A stretch of DNA of 64,000 nucleotides from Plantago ovata (Eukaryota; Streptophyta; Magnoliopsida; Lamiales; Plantaginaceae): the NCBI GenBank assembly GCA_028274465.1, contig CM051456.1, forward strand, positions 115,311,397 through 115,375,396. Reading direction: 5' to 3'. Positions 24,156 to 34,830 of the stretch are shown piece after piece; positions within the stretch are counted from its first letter, which is position 1, and the number at the start of each line of letters is the position of its first letter. The notes below the pieces were generated by a model. The model worked only from the letters and a program-made list of their open reading frames with translations, did not search any database and was not told the origin of the DNA. The translations under genes and the position numbers were made by a program.

Positions 24156-24893
24156 TAAACAATTCACGTACGTACATATATATTGCACATTATTATTCGT
24201 TTGAAATTATGTTTTGTTATGGTCGAAACTTCATGTTATATTGTACATTACATTGGAATATATATAATGCTTATGTTTGATGATATTTCATCTGATGAAT
24301 GAATATATATACCTCACTGAAGCGCACGTCATCTTGAGTTTTGGTTGACTTGAAGATAATGACTGGTCATCAAGATCAATATCCATATGTTCAGTGTTCT
24401 AACTTCTAATTAATTAATGGGTTTGGTAGCCACCTAAAATCTTTCATTCTGTTGCTTAATTAATTTGAGCAAAACACTTCCGTAATTATCGTCTTAGAAC
24501 ACATTCAAAACATTTGACATTTGTTGCAATGAAGCATTTGAAGTGGATAGCATTTATATGTGTTCTACATCTACTCCATAATTTTTTAAACGCAGAAATG
24601 TTAAAAATCGTCCATCAAATTTATCATATGGCAAATGCAGTATATATAACAATGTTTGTTTGCCATGGTTGTTTAGTCAAAAGTATTAAAATCGTGGAAA
24701 ACTTTCTTTAAAAAAATTTTAGTCAAAAGGTTTAAAGTTGTAGCAAATTAGTTCTTTTTAAAACTTTGGAAGACTATTCAATAATTGTCATCATTGGCCG
24801 ACGCGACACTTTGATTCGGGAATTAATTAAGAATGACTTAGATTAAATTTTCTTGATTTTGAAAGTTGGGACTAAATTTTTCATGATTTGATC

Positions 24894-25715
24894 CGATTCG
24901 AACTTCGGATTGATCCAATCCGAAAATGCTGATTTTTGTCAACCCGAAATCCGATCTGAAATTTCGGATTGATCTGAAAATAGTCGGATCGGTTTCGGAT
25001 TAATCCGTTTAATCCAAATTAAAAAAAAAAAGAAAGAATCAAATACTCCAAAATTCAGAGTCCAACAAACACAACTTTTACAGAATAGGAGCTTGCAGAT
25101 CTTGCAGCTCGAAAGATATGATTACAAATAACAGAAAATTCCTTTTCCAACATCTAAAACATTACGAATCGGTCGATGGAGAGTAGTAGAATAGCAATAA
25201 GCGCAACAAACAGTAGCTCGAATTGAGATGGATCTCCAACTGGTTTGAATATGCAACGGGCGGCGGCGGCCTAGTGACCGTACAGTCGAGCGGTGCAAAG
25301 TAACAAGATCTATAGGTGAAGAATTGTATTTGATTTTGGGGAAGCAAGACGCCGAGATCTTAGATGCAGAATTGATGAGTTTGATTTTGGGCAAATTGAT
25401 GATTTGATTTTGGGGAAGGGTAGTAGACTAGTAGTAGCAAGATCGATGATGATGGGTGTGGGTAAAAGAAAAAGAAGTGACAGAAAGAGAGGCAGAATGT
25501 TTGTGGCTGTTGTGGGTATAAAATTTATTTACAAAATAATAATAATAATGATCGGATCGGATTAATCTGATAATCCGTGGATTTTAATCCGATTCGAAAA
25601 TCGAAATATGCAAAATAGGTGATCCGTAATCCGAACCGAAAATGCTGGACCGGGTTGGTTTGGATCGGTTTTTCAATTTTTCAGATCGGTTTTCGGATTT
25701 CGGTTTTTTATGGGG
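24894..25715. mobile_element. CGGAT-rich transposon remnant, probably hAT-like and left-truncated
   Basis: Both flanks (24894-25020 and 25550-25700) are crowded with CGGAT/ATCCG motifs in both orientations, for example ATCCGATTCG and GGATCGGTTT, around a motif-poor centre. Dense subterminal motifs of this kind are typical of hAT elements. The centre (25090-25500) reads on the minus strand like a gene 5' region with a short ORF at 25122-25394. I could not find matching terminal repeats or a target duplication; the right end may be near GGGGCGGACA at 25710-25720. It starts exactly where duplication unit 2 loses homology. Confidence 0.5.
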
Positions 25716-27230
25716 CGGACAGAATTAGAGCACATAAAAGTCGGAGGTAGTTTCTTGCTGAAGGAGAGAGATAACATATTGTATAGGATAGAACAATGTA
25801 AAACATGCCGACTAAAAATGAAAATATATACTACTTGGGATCGAAACAATCACTTTGAAGTTCAAACATTTTTTACAACTTCCATGAGATATCCAATTAA
25901 ACATTATGTTCACACACGATGTACAAGTTGCGCCTACATTTTTTTTATTTTTTATTTTTTTATTTTTTTAAGTTGCGCCTTCATGGAGTATATACAAAAC
26001 AAAAATCACATATCAATATCAATATGGTTTTAAACATTTTTTTTTCATCGAAAAGATTATTTTTCTATTAAAACAGGTGGAAAATTAAGAATTTGCGTAC
26101 ACAATTTTCACTAACACTACAGCTCACTTGTGGGAACGTCTTACGGGACTCGAAGTCCCACAAAATGGAGAATACATGGGGAGGTATATTGCAGATATAT
26201 TGATGTTGAGATTCAATTGCCTTTAGTGATTGCCTAATCCCATAATACCGTATGATTACTAAAATATAGTCATTGTTCCTTTAAAAGTCTTAATAATTAG
26301 GGTAATTAAGATAAAAACATTCTTGATTTTTGTAGTGTAAATGTTGATTCCACAAAACTGTATGGAAAGAGTTAAATGGAGCTTGTGTGAACTTTAAAAT
26401 TCTTATTTATATTTTCATTCGGTAAAATTACTCAATTCGTTGTATAGTATTATTGCATTACACGAACTATATGTCAACGGTTGCAAATGCAATATTTGAT
26501 ATATTAAATGGTTAACTACTTACTCAAATTCCTCATATCATTTGAAACTTCCCATTTGTAAATGTTGACTTTTTTTAAGTTTATGTTTGACCCCATATTA
26601 ATTCTAAATTATATTGCAAAAAATTATTTACGAAGATATATTATTGATAGTATAATTAAACTTTAAAAATTGGACAAATTATATTTAAAATACGATAATG
26701 ACTTACTAGAAGACCATAGCACACGCGTAGCGTGTGACTTAAATTCTAGAATATAATAACCGTTCGGGCATGATTGCAAACCGACGGGCATATAAGGGCA
26801 AATGACGCAAGAATGAGAAGATTTGAAGCGTTTGATAAACAGACGCATCAGATTGGAGAAGCAACGTCATAGAAGAAACGAGTCGAAGAATAAGCGAATA
26901 GGTGGGGTATAAAAACGAAAATTCTGAAGAGACGTGAGGAGAAGAGACGATAGGATAGGAATTGAACAAATTGGACATCACCTACCACCACCACCAAGTT
27001 GAGATTTATATATTTGATTAGTTAATAATAATTTGACTCTAAATTTTTCTATTTTATAAAATTGACTATAAATTATTTAAATTAACCCCCATTACTTATC
27101 TAAATCTCAAAATGATCTTAAATATTATTCAAAAAGGTCCATACAAAATTAGTGATTCATTTTTCAGTCCATAAAATTTTCATAAAAGAAATTAAAAACT
27201 AATAAAAAAATTCAAAAAAATAAAAATACA
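25716..27230. other. Intergenic DNA without a recognised gene
   Basis: Strongly AT-rich, with low-complexity T runs near 25940-25970 and 26037-26045. ORFs here are short and show no family features. Confidence 0.5.
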
Positions 27231-27238
27231 ACTCCAAT

Positions 27239-28120
27239 TAGAGGTGGTAACCGGGTCGGGCTCGGGCCGGGCTGTTACAGCCCGCTTTAGCCCGCTACAT
27301 TTAAGAGGCGGGCTGTCGCGGGCCATTTTTTAACCGGGCCGGGCTTTTTAAAAGATATTGAGGCCCGGCCCGGCCCATGTAACATTTATAAATGTGACGG
27401 GCCGGGCTGTTAACGGACTGTCCCGGGCTGACACAATTATGCTTTTAAATGGGCTGTTTGCCGGGCCAAAACGTTTATGCTTTAAATGGGCTTTTTGGCG
27501 GGCCGTCACGTGTATGCGTTAAATGGGCTGCTCGTTTAACTTCTAAATGGGCCATTCAATCTCCTTCTTTTTGTATATTACATTCAAATTGTATAAAAGT
27601 AATCAAGCAAACACTTGGTTGGAACTTGTAGCTAAATAGCAAGTGCACAACTTAATAATAGTTGATAAACGATGAATAATATCATAGAATTACATTCATA
27701 ATAATAATAATAATAATAGCCGATCGAATGAATTGGTGAAGAAACTACCATGAAAATACTTGCATACTCATTAGTCTTCAACTTCAACTATCCCGGACAA
27801 CCCATTATTAACTCATTTTCATTAACTAAAATAAGGTATTTATATGTAAATTTATAATATATAATTTTATAATCAGACCAAATACGCGGGCTACACGGGC
27901 TAAACGTGACGGGCTGTTACGGGCCACGGGTTGTGACGGTCCCGGGCTGTCACCCGGGTTTAGGTGTTCGCGGGCCACTAGGAGTAAGGCCCATATAGCC
28001 CACTGCTTTAAATGTTCACGGGCTGTTCCGGGCTCATTTTAAACGGGCTGTTCCGGGCTGTTAAATTTGGCGGGCTGTCCGGGCCGGACTGTTCTACTGA
28101 CGGCCCAGATAACACCTCTA
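27239..28120. mobile_element. Non-autonomous hAT-type element, 882 bp
   Basis: Perfect 8-bp target duplication ACTCCAAT at 27231-27238 and 28121-28128. Terminal inverted repeats begin TAGAGGTG on both ends and continue with mismatches (left TAGAGGTGGTAACCGGGTCG, right complement TAGAGGTGTTATCTGGGCCG). The outer 300 and 240 bp are packed with CGGGCTGTT / GGGCCGGGC motifs in both orientations; the middle (27600-27880) is AT-rich with no transposase. An 8-bp duplication plus subterminal motif arrays is the hAT signature. It has no coding capacity, so it would need transposase in trans. Confidence 0.9.
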
Positions 28121-28643
28121 ACTCCAATAGGAGCGGTCAAAAGCTCCGATTGAAGTTTTTTACTGCTCCAATCGGAGCTGTACATTCCAGCAGCTCCGCA
28201 CCGGAAAAATTCCGGAGCCGGAACTTGAAGAAGAAGAAGGACTTTAAAAAACACAAAACAAAAAAAGAAAATAAAATAATAAAAGTAAAAAGAAAATAAA
28301 ATTAAAACATGAAAGAAAAAGAAAAAAGAAAAGAATATAGGATAAGGGCGTGTTTGGGTAGCCACATTTTCAGGAAATTTTAACTTGGTCAACTCGATTC
28401 GGGTGAAACGTAATTATTCAACTAAGAGGGGAAAATATGAAAACTGATGCACTAACAGGTGAGCTTTCTGAATTTTTTCCCCTTTTTAGGTGTACGTATC
28501 CGCCTTTATCCACTCTTATCTATAAACGATTGAACTGCTAATAATTAAGAATATTCTGGAAAAAGGTGGTGCCTCCGATATTCTAAATTATATAAATAAA
28601 ATTAAAAAAATTACTAAAGAAAAAGATATCAAATTATTGCACC

Positions 28644-28792
28644 GTATGGAGAGATGTAGATCGAGTTCGATTCCTGACGGAGTCATAAGGTGTGGTTTGG
28701 AATGTTGGTATATAAGTATGGAGCCATGATGTGGTTTATGTGGTTTATGATGTTTGTATATGAGTAATTGTAATATTTGTTCTTAAAAAAAG
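28644..28792 (+). mobile_element. tRNA-derived SINE, probably 5'-truncated
   Basis: A polymerase III B-box-like GAGTTCGATTCC at 28663-28674 is followed by a body ending TTGTAATATTTGTTCTT and an A tract at 28784-28791. The 3' body (GTTTGTATA ... TTGTAATATTTGT) is shared with the SINE at 57139-57311. No clear A box is seen, so the head is incomplete. Confidence 0.6.
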
Positions 28793-29565
28793 TAATTTAG
28801 ATTTAGGAATATCAACTTAAGCATTTCCATTAAGCACATAGGCCAGTCGAAAGTTTTGAATGAATTATTAGTATTCTAAATGATGATTTTCGAGTAATTT
28901 TGAAGTTCATCGTTTGACTATAAATTATATAAATAAAATTAATAAATTACGTAAAGAAGAAAAAAAAAAATTACTGCACAATTAGCCGTTAGTTCCATGA
29001 GAAAGCTAGCCGTTGATTACATAGAGGAATTTTTTTTTTTTATTATTATTTTTGTTTTTGACGGAGAGAGGAAATTAAGTTGTGAATGCTCTATGTTCCT
29101 TTTCTTTTTCTTGATTTTTTCCCACCGGTATCATATCTCATTTTCACGTAATATATCTGTCATGCTAGCTGGAAATTTATTTGCACCCACGTCGTTTATG
29201 AGATAATATAGATTATATACATACCAAAAATGTAACAAATGTACGCGTTATAATTAGGCAGCGGAGTTCAAATTAATACAGTATGCTACTACAAGTCAAA
29301 GTAAGCTTACAAATAAATTTATTCATTATTTCTATACAGTTCATTACAACATTAATCATGAATTTAAGTAGTTAAATAGGAACCAGATATCTATATAGTA
29401 TCAACCAAATTGCATAAAATCTTTATATATCTTCTCTACCTTGTTCGTTCGAGAACCATATATACTAAACCCTGCCTCTCAAGGTTCTTAATCCTACACC
29501 TCAAAGGTTGGCTCAAACACAACAAAAAGAAAGGCATTCCATCAAAATTGAAGAACTCAGGGCGA
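28793..29565. other. Upstream region of GLOX-5
   Basis: AT-rich with poly-A and poly-T runs (for example 29028-29042). An open frame runs in from 29410 upstream of the chosen GLOX-5 Met, but the extension is basic, unlike any other GLOX leader, and is more likely 5' UTR. Confidence 0.5.
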
Positions 29566-31227
29566 ATGGCGATGGTTAATATCCGAGGTGTTGTTCTTTC
29601 CTCTCTTTTCCATCGGCTACTCGCATTCCTCTTCCTCTTGCCACATCAGCATAACATTCTCACATTTGCCATTCCTGGCGGTGGCAAATGGAACCTCCTC
29701 CTTTCCAACATTGGTGTCCCTGCAATGCACATGCAGCTCCTGAGAACCGATCGTGTGGTCATCATTGACCGTACCCAGTTTAGCCCCACCAACATTTCCC
29801 TCCCAAAGTGCACCACAACAAATGGCGACTGCACCGCTCACTCAGTGGAGTACAACATTGCATCCAACTCCATCCGCCCCCTTACCGTACTTACCAACAC
29901 ATGGTGCTCCTCAGGTTCGGTCATGGCAGATGGTACTTTAGTGAACACCGGAGGGTTCAACACTGGTGATCGCAGTGTAAGAACATATACGCCATGCAGT
30001 GACCGTTCATGTGACTGGCGTGAACGTAGCAACACTCTCACAGGGACAAGATGGTATGCCACCAACCAAATTTTACCCGATGGTAGGCTGATCATCATTG
30101 GTGGTCGAAGACAGTTTAACTATGAGTTTTATCCGAAGAGATCAGTAGCTGAAAGAACGTTCAATTTGCCGTTTCTTTCGCAGACTAATGATCCTGCAAT
30201 TGAGAACAATCTGTACCCGTTCGTTTTCTTGAATGTGGATGGGAACTTATTCATTTTTGCCAACAGTCGAGCCATTTTATTCAATTACGCCAGAGGGGTG
30301 GTTGTAAAGAACTACCCGACAGTTCCAGGTGGGGACCCGAGGAACTACCCAAGCTCTGGTTCGGCTGTCCTGCTTCCATTAAGGAATTTACAAGGAGCTA
30401 CGACATTAGCTGAAGTTTTGGTATGCGGTGGTGCACCTAAGGGTTCTTTTACAAGTGCGAATAATGGCAGGTATGCCCGGGCTCTTAATACTTGTTGCAG
30501 ACTACGAATAACTGACCCGAATCCACAGTGGCTCATTGAGACGATGCCTTCAGCCAGAGTCATGGGTGATATGGTGCTACTGCCAAATGGTAATGTCCTT
30601 ATCATCAACGGTGCATCTTCAGGTACTGCCGGATGGGAGATAGCTCGGAATCCTAACCTGGTACCTGTTGTCTATAGGCCTAATAATCCGGTTAGGTCAA
30701 GATTTGAAGTCCAGAAGTCAGCCTCTAGGCCTAGGATGTACCACTCCACAGCAATTCTGCTTCGTGATGGTCGCGTTGTTGTCAGTGGTAGCAATCCTCA
30801 TGCTTTTGACAATTTCACAGCAGGCGCACTTTTCCCAACAGATTTGACATTGGAAGCGTTCTCACCAGACTATTTGGATACGGGATCAACAAGTATACGT
30901 CCCCGGATTGTTTCTCCTTCTTCACAGTCACAAATTCGATATGGGCAGCTTCTCACGATTAACTTTTCCGCTAATGGAAGAATAAACAATCGTTCAATGG
31001 CGGTTAGTATGGTCGCGCCATCATTTGCGACACATTCATTCTCAATGAATCAAAGACTCTTGGTTCTAAACAGGGCTAGCGCAAATGTGATATCACTTGG
31101 AAGATCCAATTATCAAGTTCAAGTGTTGGCACCAGGTTCAAGTACTCTTGCTCCACCAGGATACTATCTTCTATTCGTGGTTAATCAGGAAGTTCCTAGT
31201 CAAGGAATTTGGGTCCAAATCAAGTAA
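29566..31227 (+). CDS. GLOX-5: aldehyde/glyoxal oxidase-like copper-radical oxidase
   Basis: Intronless, 553 residues from the Met at 29566 (MAMVNIRGVV). The upstream in-frame Met at 29410 would add 52 residues ahead of the signal-like leader (LLAFLFLLP), so I rejected it. The active-site set is complete: Cys114 (NTWCSS), Tyr164 (RWYATN), Tyr392-His393 (RMYHST), His490 (ATHSFS). Compared with GLOX-1 to -4 it has a shorter loop between the Cys at 82 and 89 (residues RNNPRDLAL are missing) and a doubled Cys in LNTCCRLRI where the others have LNSCAR. It is the closest relative of GLOX-6, which lies downstream in the same orientation, so these two arose by a separate, older tandem duplication. 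Confidence 0.94.
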   Translation: MAMVNIRGVVLSSLFHRLLAFLFLLPHQHNILTFAIPGGGKWNLLLSNIGVPAMHMQLLRTDRVVIIDRTQFSPTNISLPKCTTTNGDCTAHSVEYNIASNSIRPLTVLTNTWCSSGSVMADGTLVNTGGFNTGDRSVRTYTPCSDRSCDWRERSNTLTGTRWYATNQILPDGRLIIIGGRRQFNYEFYPKRSVAERTFNLPFLSQTNDPAIENNLYPFVFLNVDGNLFIFANSRAILFNYARGVVVKNYPTVPGGDPRNYPSSGSAVLLPLRNLQGATTLAEVLVCGGAPKGSFTSANNGRYARALNTCCRLRITDPNPQWLIETMPSARVMGDMVLLPNGNVLIINGASSGTAGWEIARNPNLVPVVYRPNNPVRSRFEVQKSASRPRMYHSTAILLRDGRVVVSGSNPHAFDNFTAGALFPTDLTLEAFSPDYLDTGSTSIRPRIVSPSSQSQIRYGQLLTINFSANGRINNRSMAVSMVAPSFATHSFSMNQRLLVLNRASANVISLGRSNYQVQVLAPGSSTLAPPGYYLLFVVNQEVPSQGIWVQIK

Positions 31228-31565
31228 ATGTCGATGCACTTAAATAGTTTTGCTGTCAATCTTTGCACAGTTGAAAGATTCATTTTTTTGGGTCAATTCA
31301 AATTTCATTTCATCATGTAATATTGTACTACTAGTAATTGCATGTACAAAGTGAAAACTGCAGTTACATTCTTGATTTATTTTGTAAGCAACCATTCTAC
31401 CAAATTCAGACAACTTATTATTTGTGTACTGTATATATATGTCATGCAACCCCTGGTGGTCTTCGATAGCAAGCACCCAGGCTTAGTCCATTATGACTCT
31501 CTTAAATCTAGCTCATGGAGTAGAGACAGCACTACTCGCATACACTATTACACATAATCGAAATA

Positions 31566-31815
31566 CTCCCTCCATGGTACTTTGGTAGTTTTTAGGCATC
31601 GTGTAGTAGGTTGTGTTGGTGATTTATTATCTTTTTCGGTTGTGATTTTGTATTCGTTATGAGTTATAATTTCCCGAGTATTACTTATAATCCTTCTTAA
31701 GCATGTGGGGTGGGTGGAATAGTTAGTGGATTAAAAAATGAAACTTTTCTAATGAGACGGCAAAAAATGAAATCCGATAGGTAACGGTCTAGCTCTAACT
31801 GGCGGGTACATGGAG
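31566..31815. mobile_element. Stowaway-like MITE, degenerate ends
   Basis: TA-flanked ends: left TACTCCCTCCATGGTAC, and right, on the opposite strand, TACTCCATGTACCCGCC. The CTCCCTCC-type start, TA target site and size of about 250 bp fit Stowaway (Tc1/mariner) MITEs. The inverted repeat is short and imperfect. Confidence 0.5.
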
Positions 31816-32636
31816 TATGTGATATCCATGACATATAGAGTACATAATTAGCGAATATATAATGTGATGATTTAATTATTTAAGTTTAAATAATTCCAAA
31901 TAGAAATGCTATACATATAAGCATCTTTGGCTTTCAAAAACAACATATGCCATACATAACAGCAGTGGTTGTTAATCCATCCGAATTAGCACCAACATAA
32001 CATAATTTGCGTTGCTAAATGATAGGCCTATTACTCCTACTTTTTTAGTGGTGTCCACTTCTCACTTCGGGTACATTACACACCGGTACACCATCAATAA
32101 AACACATATACTAATATAAAGATTCTTCACAAATCGCAAAGCCTTTTAATCTACTCAATAACACATTAATAACCATAACTTTCAAAACTAACAAAGTGCT
32201 TAGTCTGTACATTTCAAAACATCTAAGCCTCCTATTTGATTCGTTTTCAAAGCCAAATCTTCAATGCAGTTTATATTTATTTAGTTAAAATTTATATTAT
32301 ACTATAAATAAATTCAGTTAAGTCAATCCAGATGAATCAAACATAACCTAACATACATAAAGTTCCTCTTAATCCATAGTAAAAAAATAACTTCAAGAAT
32401 GAATATAAGGCGAATTTCATGCAAATTATAACAACTTCTTTGGCGAATTAGTACAATTTGACCGAATTGCGGAGGGGCGGTGTGTGGTTGCCTTCATATT
32501 CCAAATAGAAAAATTACAAATTAATTAGTGTAACTGTTAAAAGTTTATAACATAAGGCTAGTGAATTGTCCTGGTGAATTAGTTCCTGAAATACCTAAAT
32601 GAAAATTTTAAATAGAGTAAGCTGTTTGTTGAATTT
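31816..32636. other. Intergenic DNA upstream of GLOX-6
   Basis: AT-rich, no gene or repeat recognised. Confidence 0.5.
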
Positions 32637-32643
32637 TATATAA
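32637..32643 (+). promoter_or_regulatory. TATA box candidate of GLOX-6
   Basis: TATATAA 122 bp upstream of the chosen GLOX-6 ATG at 32765. It leaves the in-frame upstream Met at 32699 inside the 5' UTR. Confidence 0.5.
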
Positions 32644-32764
32644 CTTCTATTCTACGTGCTTTCCGCATTTCGATGTTTATCAAAGTATACCTAATCCCTT
32701 GGACAGGAGAACTATATATGAATTACTCCTGTTTAACAAGCTCCTGCACCTCAAATGTACGATA

Positions 32765-34423
32765 ATGGCCACAATTCTAGCTTCTGTCATTTCTTCTTTT
32801 TTCCTTTCCTTACTCGTCTTCTTCTATTTCCTGTCACGTCAGCATAACATTTTCACATTTAACGGCCATGGCAGGGGCAAATGGGACCTCCTTCATTCAA
32901 ACATCAGTGTCCCTGCCATGCACATGCAGCTCCTGAGGACCGACCGTATAGTCATCCTTGACCGGACAGAGTTTAGCCCCACCAAACTTTCCCTCCCCAA
33001 CAATTGCACCGTGACTGATGGTGACTGCACCGCTCACTCAGTGGAGTATGACATCGCCTCCAATTCCATTCGTCCCCTAACCATCCTCACCAACACGTGG
33101 TGCTCCTCGGGTTCAGTCATGCCAGATGGGAGTTTGGTGCACACCGGAGGGTTCAATACTGGTAAGCGCAATGTAAGAACGTACGAGCCATGCAATGACA
33201 CTTCCTCTGACTGGCAAGAACTTAACAATGCCCTGAATGTGGGAAGATGGTATGCCACGAATCATATATTGCCTGACGGTAGGCTAATAATTATTGGTGG
33301 TCGAGGACAGTTTAATTACGAGTTCTATCCAAAGGGATCGACAACTGACGGAACATTCAGTTTGCCATTTCTTTTGCAGATGCACGAACCTTCCATTGAG
33401 AACAATCTATACCCGTTCGTTTTCTTGAACGTGGACGGGAACTTATTCATTTTTGCCAATAATCAAGCTATTTTGTTCAATTATGTGGAAGAGGTCGTTG
33501 TCAAGAACTACCCTACTATTCCAGGTGGGGACCCGAGGAACTACCCGAGCTCTGGTTCATCTGTCCTGCTTCCTTTGAGGAACTTACAAGGATCTACAAC
33601 GTTAGCTGAAGTTTTGGTATGTGGTGGTGCACCAAAGGGCTCTTTTAGAAGTGCAGGCAAAGGAAAGTTCGTCCAAGCTCTTAATACTTGTTGCAGACTA
33701 CGAATAACTGACCCGAATCCACAGTGGCTCATTGAGACAATGCCTTCGGCCAGAGTCATGGGTGACATGGTGCTATTGCCGAATGGTGATGTCCTTATCA
33801 TCAACGGTGCATCTTCAGGTACAGCCGGCTGGGAAAGAGCTCGGAATCCTAATCTGGCACCTGTCATCTATCGACCTAACAGTCCGGTCAGGTCAAGATT
33901 TGTAGTCCAAAAATCAGGCTCTAGGCCAAGGATGTACCACTCCACTGCAATTTTGCTTCACGATGGTCGCGTTCTTGTCAGTGGTAGCAATCCTTATGCT
34001 TTTGACAATTTCACCCGAGGTGCGCTTTTCCCTACAGATTTAACAATAGAAGCTTTTTCACCGGACTATTTGGATATACAATCAGCAAATTCACGTCCGT
34101 GGATTGTTTCCCCTGCCTCGCAGTCAAGAATTCGATATGGACAAATTCTCATGGTTGATTTTGTTGCTAATGGAAGAATAACTACAGAATCCATAACAGT
34201 TACTATGGTTGCACCATCATTCGCGACACATTCGTTCTCAATGAATCAAAGACTATTAGTTCTAAATATTGTTAGTATGGCATCACTAGGAAGATCCAAC
34301 TCGAACTATCAAGTTCGAGTATTAGCACCAGATTCGAGTAATCTTGCTCCACCTGGATACTATCTTCTCTTTGTGGTTCATCAGGATATTCCTAGTCAAG
34401 GCATTTGGGTCCAGATTAAGTAA
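32765..34423 (+). CDS. GLOX-6: diverged aldehyde/glyoxal oxidase-like protein
   Basis: Intronless, 552 residues from the Met at 32765 (MATILASV), which begins directly before a hydrophobic leader (SFFLSLLVFFYFL). The in-frame Met at 32699 would add 22 residues and is less likely. The copper-radical set is intact: Cys113 (NTWCSS), Tyr163 (RWYATN), Tyr391-His392 (RMYHST), His489 (ATHSFS). It departs from its paralogues at conserved sites. PGGGKWNLL at the mature N-terminus is GHGRGKWDLL, and Cys in PCNDGSCDW is Ser148 (PCNDTSSDW), leaving Cys143 without its usual partner. It also reads LHDGR instead of LRDGR after the Tyr-His pair. These changes suggest relaxed or altered constraint, though the frame is open. 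Confidence 0.93.
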   Translation: MATILASVISSFFLSLLVFFYFLSRQHNIFTFNGHGRGKWDLLHSNISVPAMHMQLLRTDRIVILDRTEFSPTKLSLPNNCTVTDGDCTAHSVEYDIASNSIRPLTILTNTWCSSGSVMPDGSLVHTGGFNTGKRNVRTYEPCNDTSSDWQELNNALNVGRWYATNHILPDGRLIIIGGRGQFNYEFYPKGSTTDGTFSLPFLLQMHEPSIENNLYPFVFLNVDGNLFIFANNQAILFNYVEEVVVKNYPTIPGGDPRNYPSSGSSVLLPLRNLQGSTTLAEVLVCGGAPKGSFRSAGKGKFVQALNTCCRLRITDPNPQWLIETMPSARVMGDMVLLPNGDVLIINGASSGTAGWERARNPNLAPVIYRPNSPVRSRFVVQKSGSRPRMYHSTAILLHDGRVLVSGSNPYAFDNFTRGALFPTDLTIEAFSPDYLDIQSANSRPWIVSPASQSRIRYGQILMVDFVANGRITTESITVTMVAPSFATHSFSMNQRLLVLNIVSMASLGRSNSNYQVRVLAPDSSNLAPPGYYLLFVVHQDIPSQGIWVQIK

Positions 34424-34493
34424 ACATCCGGGTACACTTTCTGCTCTCATTCTGATACATGCTCAATGCACCAATCTGCACCTCTGGATGGGG

Positions 34494-34830
34494 TCATCAT
34501 GAAAGAGGAAATTCGCTCCTTTGGACGAACATCCAGCTCAACCCTGGTTTGAACTCATTACTAGCACAAAAGGTATGAACCTCAAAAAATTACATTCAGG
34601 CTTGTCATCAGAAAATAAGAGCACCGACTTGAATAAAATTCAATACAACTGTACATTCTCTATATGTATATACTCGGTGCACCAGCACCACAATCTTCTT
34701 GAACAGCTAGCTAGCGATAGTAGATAAGGCAGAATGCGATTAAGTAGATGAAGTCCATGTGACGGATGCTTCACGTATACAGACAGAGTCAATGTTTCGT
34801 ATGTAATAATGTGTGCAAATTTTGTGAAGT
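34494..34830 (-). pseudogene. DC1-domain pseudogene fragment
   Basis: Reading the minus strand, pieces match the intact DC1 gene at 35598-36287 in order: LHKIC (near 34820), VKHPSHGLHLL (like VKHPSHSLHPL), then SYF, DKPECNF and VHTFCASNEFKPG (like DKPECDF and VHTFCATSEVKPG). The matches fall in different frames, so several frameshifts separate them, and the end runs into stops. It is a decayed tandem copy lying between GLOX-6 and the intact gene. Confidence 0.85.

Larger units (their letters stand above)
17437..24893. repeat. Tandem duplication unit 2 (GLOX-3 / R3 / GLOX-4)
   Basis: Second copy of 9189-16810 in the same orientation. The final part (after about 24690) is diverged and lacks about 180 bp present in unit 1 around 16590-16760. 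Similarity stops at CATGATTT, where a CGGAT-rich element begins. Confidence 0.95.

Noticed and set aside
28142-28179. 11-bp inverted repeat AGCTCCGATTG / CAATCGGAGCT beside the hAT element
   Set aside because: Could be a small hairpin or MITE piece, but there are no target duplications or further copies to support it.
29410-29565. N-terminal extension of GLOX-5 from the upstream Met
   Set aside because: It is basic, absent from all paralogues, and would bury the signal-like leader 60 residues inside the protein.
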